The translations under genes were made by a program, and so were the position numbers. This document shows positions 5,375 through 6,528 of a stretch of DNA of 6,528 nt, piece after piece. The notes beneath the pieces were generated by a model. That model had not been told where the DNA came from and made no database searches. It saw nothing but the letters and a program-made list of their open reading frames with translations. The number at the start of each line of letters is the position of its first letter. Position 1 is the first letter of the stretch. The stretch spans positions 1 to 6,528 of the forward strand of contig DOFS01000029.1 of assembly GCA_003523945.1 (NCBI GenBank), written 5' to 3'. Origin of the DNA: Nitrospiraceae bacterium (lineage in GTDB: Bacteria; Nitrospirota; Nitrospiria; Nitrospirales; UBA8639).

Positions 5375-6031
5375 TTAGGGCTTATCCATGGGCTTGCCTC
5401 GGCTTGGTCTAGCCGGTGTAGTTTGACGAAGATGTTGAGCCAACTCTTCCAGTACATAAACTGACTCCAGAAGGCTTTCAACAATATCCATTACTCGATT
5501 CAAGTCATCCACTTGAGGGGCAATACCCCGATGGGCCGCTGCACTTCCAGCCTCAAGGACGGCCGCCACAAATTCTCTGTTTTTCCGACCAACATAGCCC
5601 TGTCTTTCCAATGCTGTCAGCTTCTCGACAAAAGTGCCGACATCACCCACCTTGTCGAGAATGACTAAATCAATGATCGTCCGAGCACCAATCGTCGCCA
5701 ATCTCGGACTGTCGGTCTGAAGAGCCCTATAGACTTCCTCGACAACCGCCTGAACTTGCTTTGGGAGCTTGTCCTTCCACAAAGGTGTTCTACGGGAAAT
5801 TCGCGGTGGATAGAACTCAGGGATTCCCTTACCATAGGCATCATGTTCGAAGGTCCTTCTGATACTCCTCTCTTCACAGCCAAGGCATTGAAGAATTTCG
5901 AAGGTGTCCTTTTCCCCCACCGGGCCGCCTTCATAATCTGTATCCTCCGAAACAACCGTGTCCGTAGCCCGAACTACATGGTTCGTTTCACGGCTACAAT
6001 TGTTGCAATGAATTCGAACAGGTTTATCCAT
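5375..6031 (-). CDS. Zinc-ribbon DUF4145-domain protein
   Basis: A 218-residue protein starting at ATG (6029-6031). Domains: an N-terminal zinc ribbon with Cys9-x2-Cys12 (CNNC) and Cys49-x2-Cys52 (CLGC), separated by an acidic strand region. A linker follows, then a helical DUF4145 domain at about residues 88-202. Characteristic pieces are EEVYRALQTDSPRLATIGARTIID (98-121), KLTALERQGYVGRKNREFV (137-155), GSAAAHRGIAP (162-172) and a terminal amphipathic helix. Family knowledge: DUF4145 is found alone and fused to type I restriction HsdR subunits; its biochemical role is not established, and binding of nucleic acid or protein by the ribbon is plausible. There is no Shine-Dalgarno before the ATG (the preceding 30 bases are pyrimidine-rich), so translation may be leaderless or weak. 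It is the upstream partner of the YaaC-like gene, 84 bases apart. GC is near 53% in one counted line. Confidence 0.82.
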   Translation of the reverse strand: MDKPVRIHCNNCSRETNHVVRATDTVVSEDTDYEGGPVGEKDTFEILQCLGCEERSIRRTFEHDAYGKGIPEFYPPRISRRTPLWKDKLPKQVQAVVEEVYRALQTDSPRLATIGARTIIDLVILDKVGDVGTFVEKLTALERQGYVGRKNREFVAAVLEAGSAAAHRGIAPQVDDLNRVMDIVESLLESVYVLEELAQHLRQTTPARPSRGKPMDKP

Positions 6032-6392
6032 ATAGGAAAGGAAATTGAAATGCCTTTTTTCTCGAGGCTAAAAATTGATACAAGGTATCTGTGAGCTAGA
6101 GGCTCATCTCCTAAATAGCTGGCCCCCTAAAAGATTTAACATTGATTTTGCTTAAAGCCCCAAAAGGCTTTCATCTGGAAAGTAGGACAAGAAAGTTTTG
6201 TCTAAACACGCAAGTAAGTCAAGAATAATTGTGTGTCTTGTAGAAATTAACACAAAAGTCCACAACCAAACGCTTATATCCATCTGGTAACTTTCCCTTC
6301 ACAAATACCATCATCCGGTTGGACACAGATTTTTCGCGAATCTTGCCATGAGCGGAGTCGAAGAGGCTCAGAATGAAAATTCAGTTGAGAAC
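6032..6392. other. AT-rich intergenic region upstream of the DUF4145 gene
   Basis: It should hold the promoter of the right-hand gene pair, but I cannot place a convincing -35/-10 set. Two small inverted repeats are visible: TGAGC/GCTCA (6092-6096 with 6102-6106), about 60 bases before the DUF4145 start, and AAAGCC/GGCTTT (6154-6159 with 6166-6171), which has no T-run and is not a clear terminator. A minus-strand frame is open from 6380 to its stop at 6219-6221. It contains MMVFVKGKLPDGYKRLVVDF from an ATG at 6312-6314, without a ribosome binding site, and could be the tail of a gene cut by the adjoining repeat. Confidence 0.4.
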
Positions 6393-6528
6393 TCCGACGC
6401 CTCCCCCCGTCCCCATGATCGGACGCTCTTGTTCTCGACGGGCTCGTCCGAGCCCGGCGAGTTGGCCCGTCTCCCCTATCTTCGCGTCCGAGCAATCTGA
6501 TGAGGGCGGGGCGTCACTGGTTTTGCCC
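6393..6528 (-). repeat. Structured intergenic repeat, copy 4, inverted and cut by the window edge
   Basis: Read on the minus strand this is module B of the family: CAAAACC, GACGCCCCGCCC, TCATCAGATTG, then the nested stems. The outer GACGCC/GGCGTC survives (the latter read on the minus strand at 6396-6401). The middle TCGGACGC/GCGTCCGA pairs 6484-6491 with 6419-6426 without a mismatch. The inner GACGGGC/GCCCGTC pairs 6465-6471 with 6437-6443 around the apex CTCGCCGGGCTCGGAC. It lacks four bases (TGTC) present in copy 1 after GCCC. Module A would lie beyond the right edge. Its orientation is opposite to copies 1-3. Confidence 0.8.

Noticed and set aside
5375..6031. MDKP at both ends of the DUF4145 protein as a possible duplication
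   Set aside because: Only four residues match and the surrounding DNA is not similar, so it is best taken as chance.

Overview
The window reads as a bacterial chromosomal accessory region. It holds six protein genes, all on the minus strand, one frameshifted gene remnant, and five copies or part-copies of a structured intergenic repeat. The organism is most likely a member of Nitrospirota (Nitrospira-like). That is an inference from the mixed medium-to-high GC, Shine-Dalgarno-led genes and the style of the dispersed GC-rich repeats between genes; nothing here proves the taxon.

Layout. Bases 1-506 hold the first 168 residues of a GNAT acetyltransferase that runs off the left edge. Next come a small tautomerase (615-833), a broken TfoX-like gene (857-1101) and an Asp/Glu-racemase-superfamily enzyme closest in motifs to arylmalonate decarboxylase and maleate isomerase (1298-2254). 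All are read leftwards. From 2386 to 3003 there is no gene, only repeat material: copy 1, a variant copy 2 and a half copy. A pyridoxamine 5'-phosphate oxidase-like flavoprotein follows (3057-3611, GTG start), then repeat copy 3 (3748-3950). A two-gene unit follows: a YaaC-like protein (4220-5290, GTG start, AT-rich) and, upstream of it, a zinc-ribbon DUF4145 protein (5375-6031). After about 360 bases of AT-rich sequence without a clear gene, copy 4 of the repeat begins in inverted orientation and runs off the right edge.

How the parts relate. The left block looks like chromosomal metabolic or housekeeping accessory genes. Nothing links them to one pathway, although the tautomerase and the racemase-family enzyme are both cofactor-independent catalysts that usually act on carboxylated substrates. 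The right block (YaaC-like plus DUF4145) looks acquired: its GC content drops sharply, and DUF4145 domains occur in restriction and other defence proteins, so a defence role is possible but unproven. The repeats separate these gene units. The most interesting signal is the repeat itself. Several of its helices are preserved between copies by paired base changes, and one copy keeps the nested architecture and the apical sequence while using different stem sequences.
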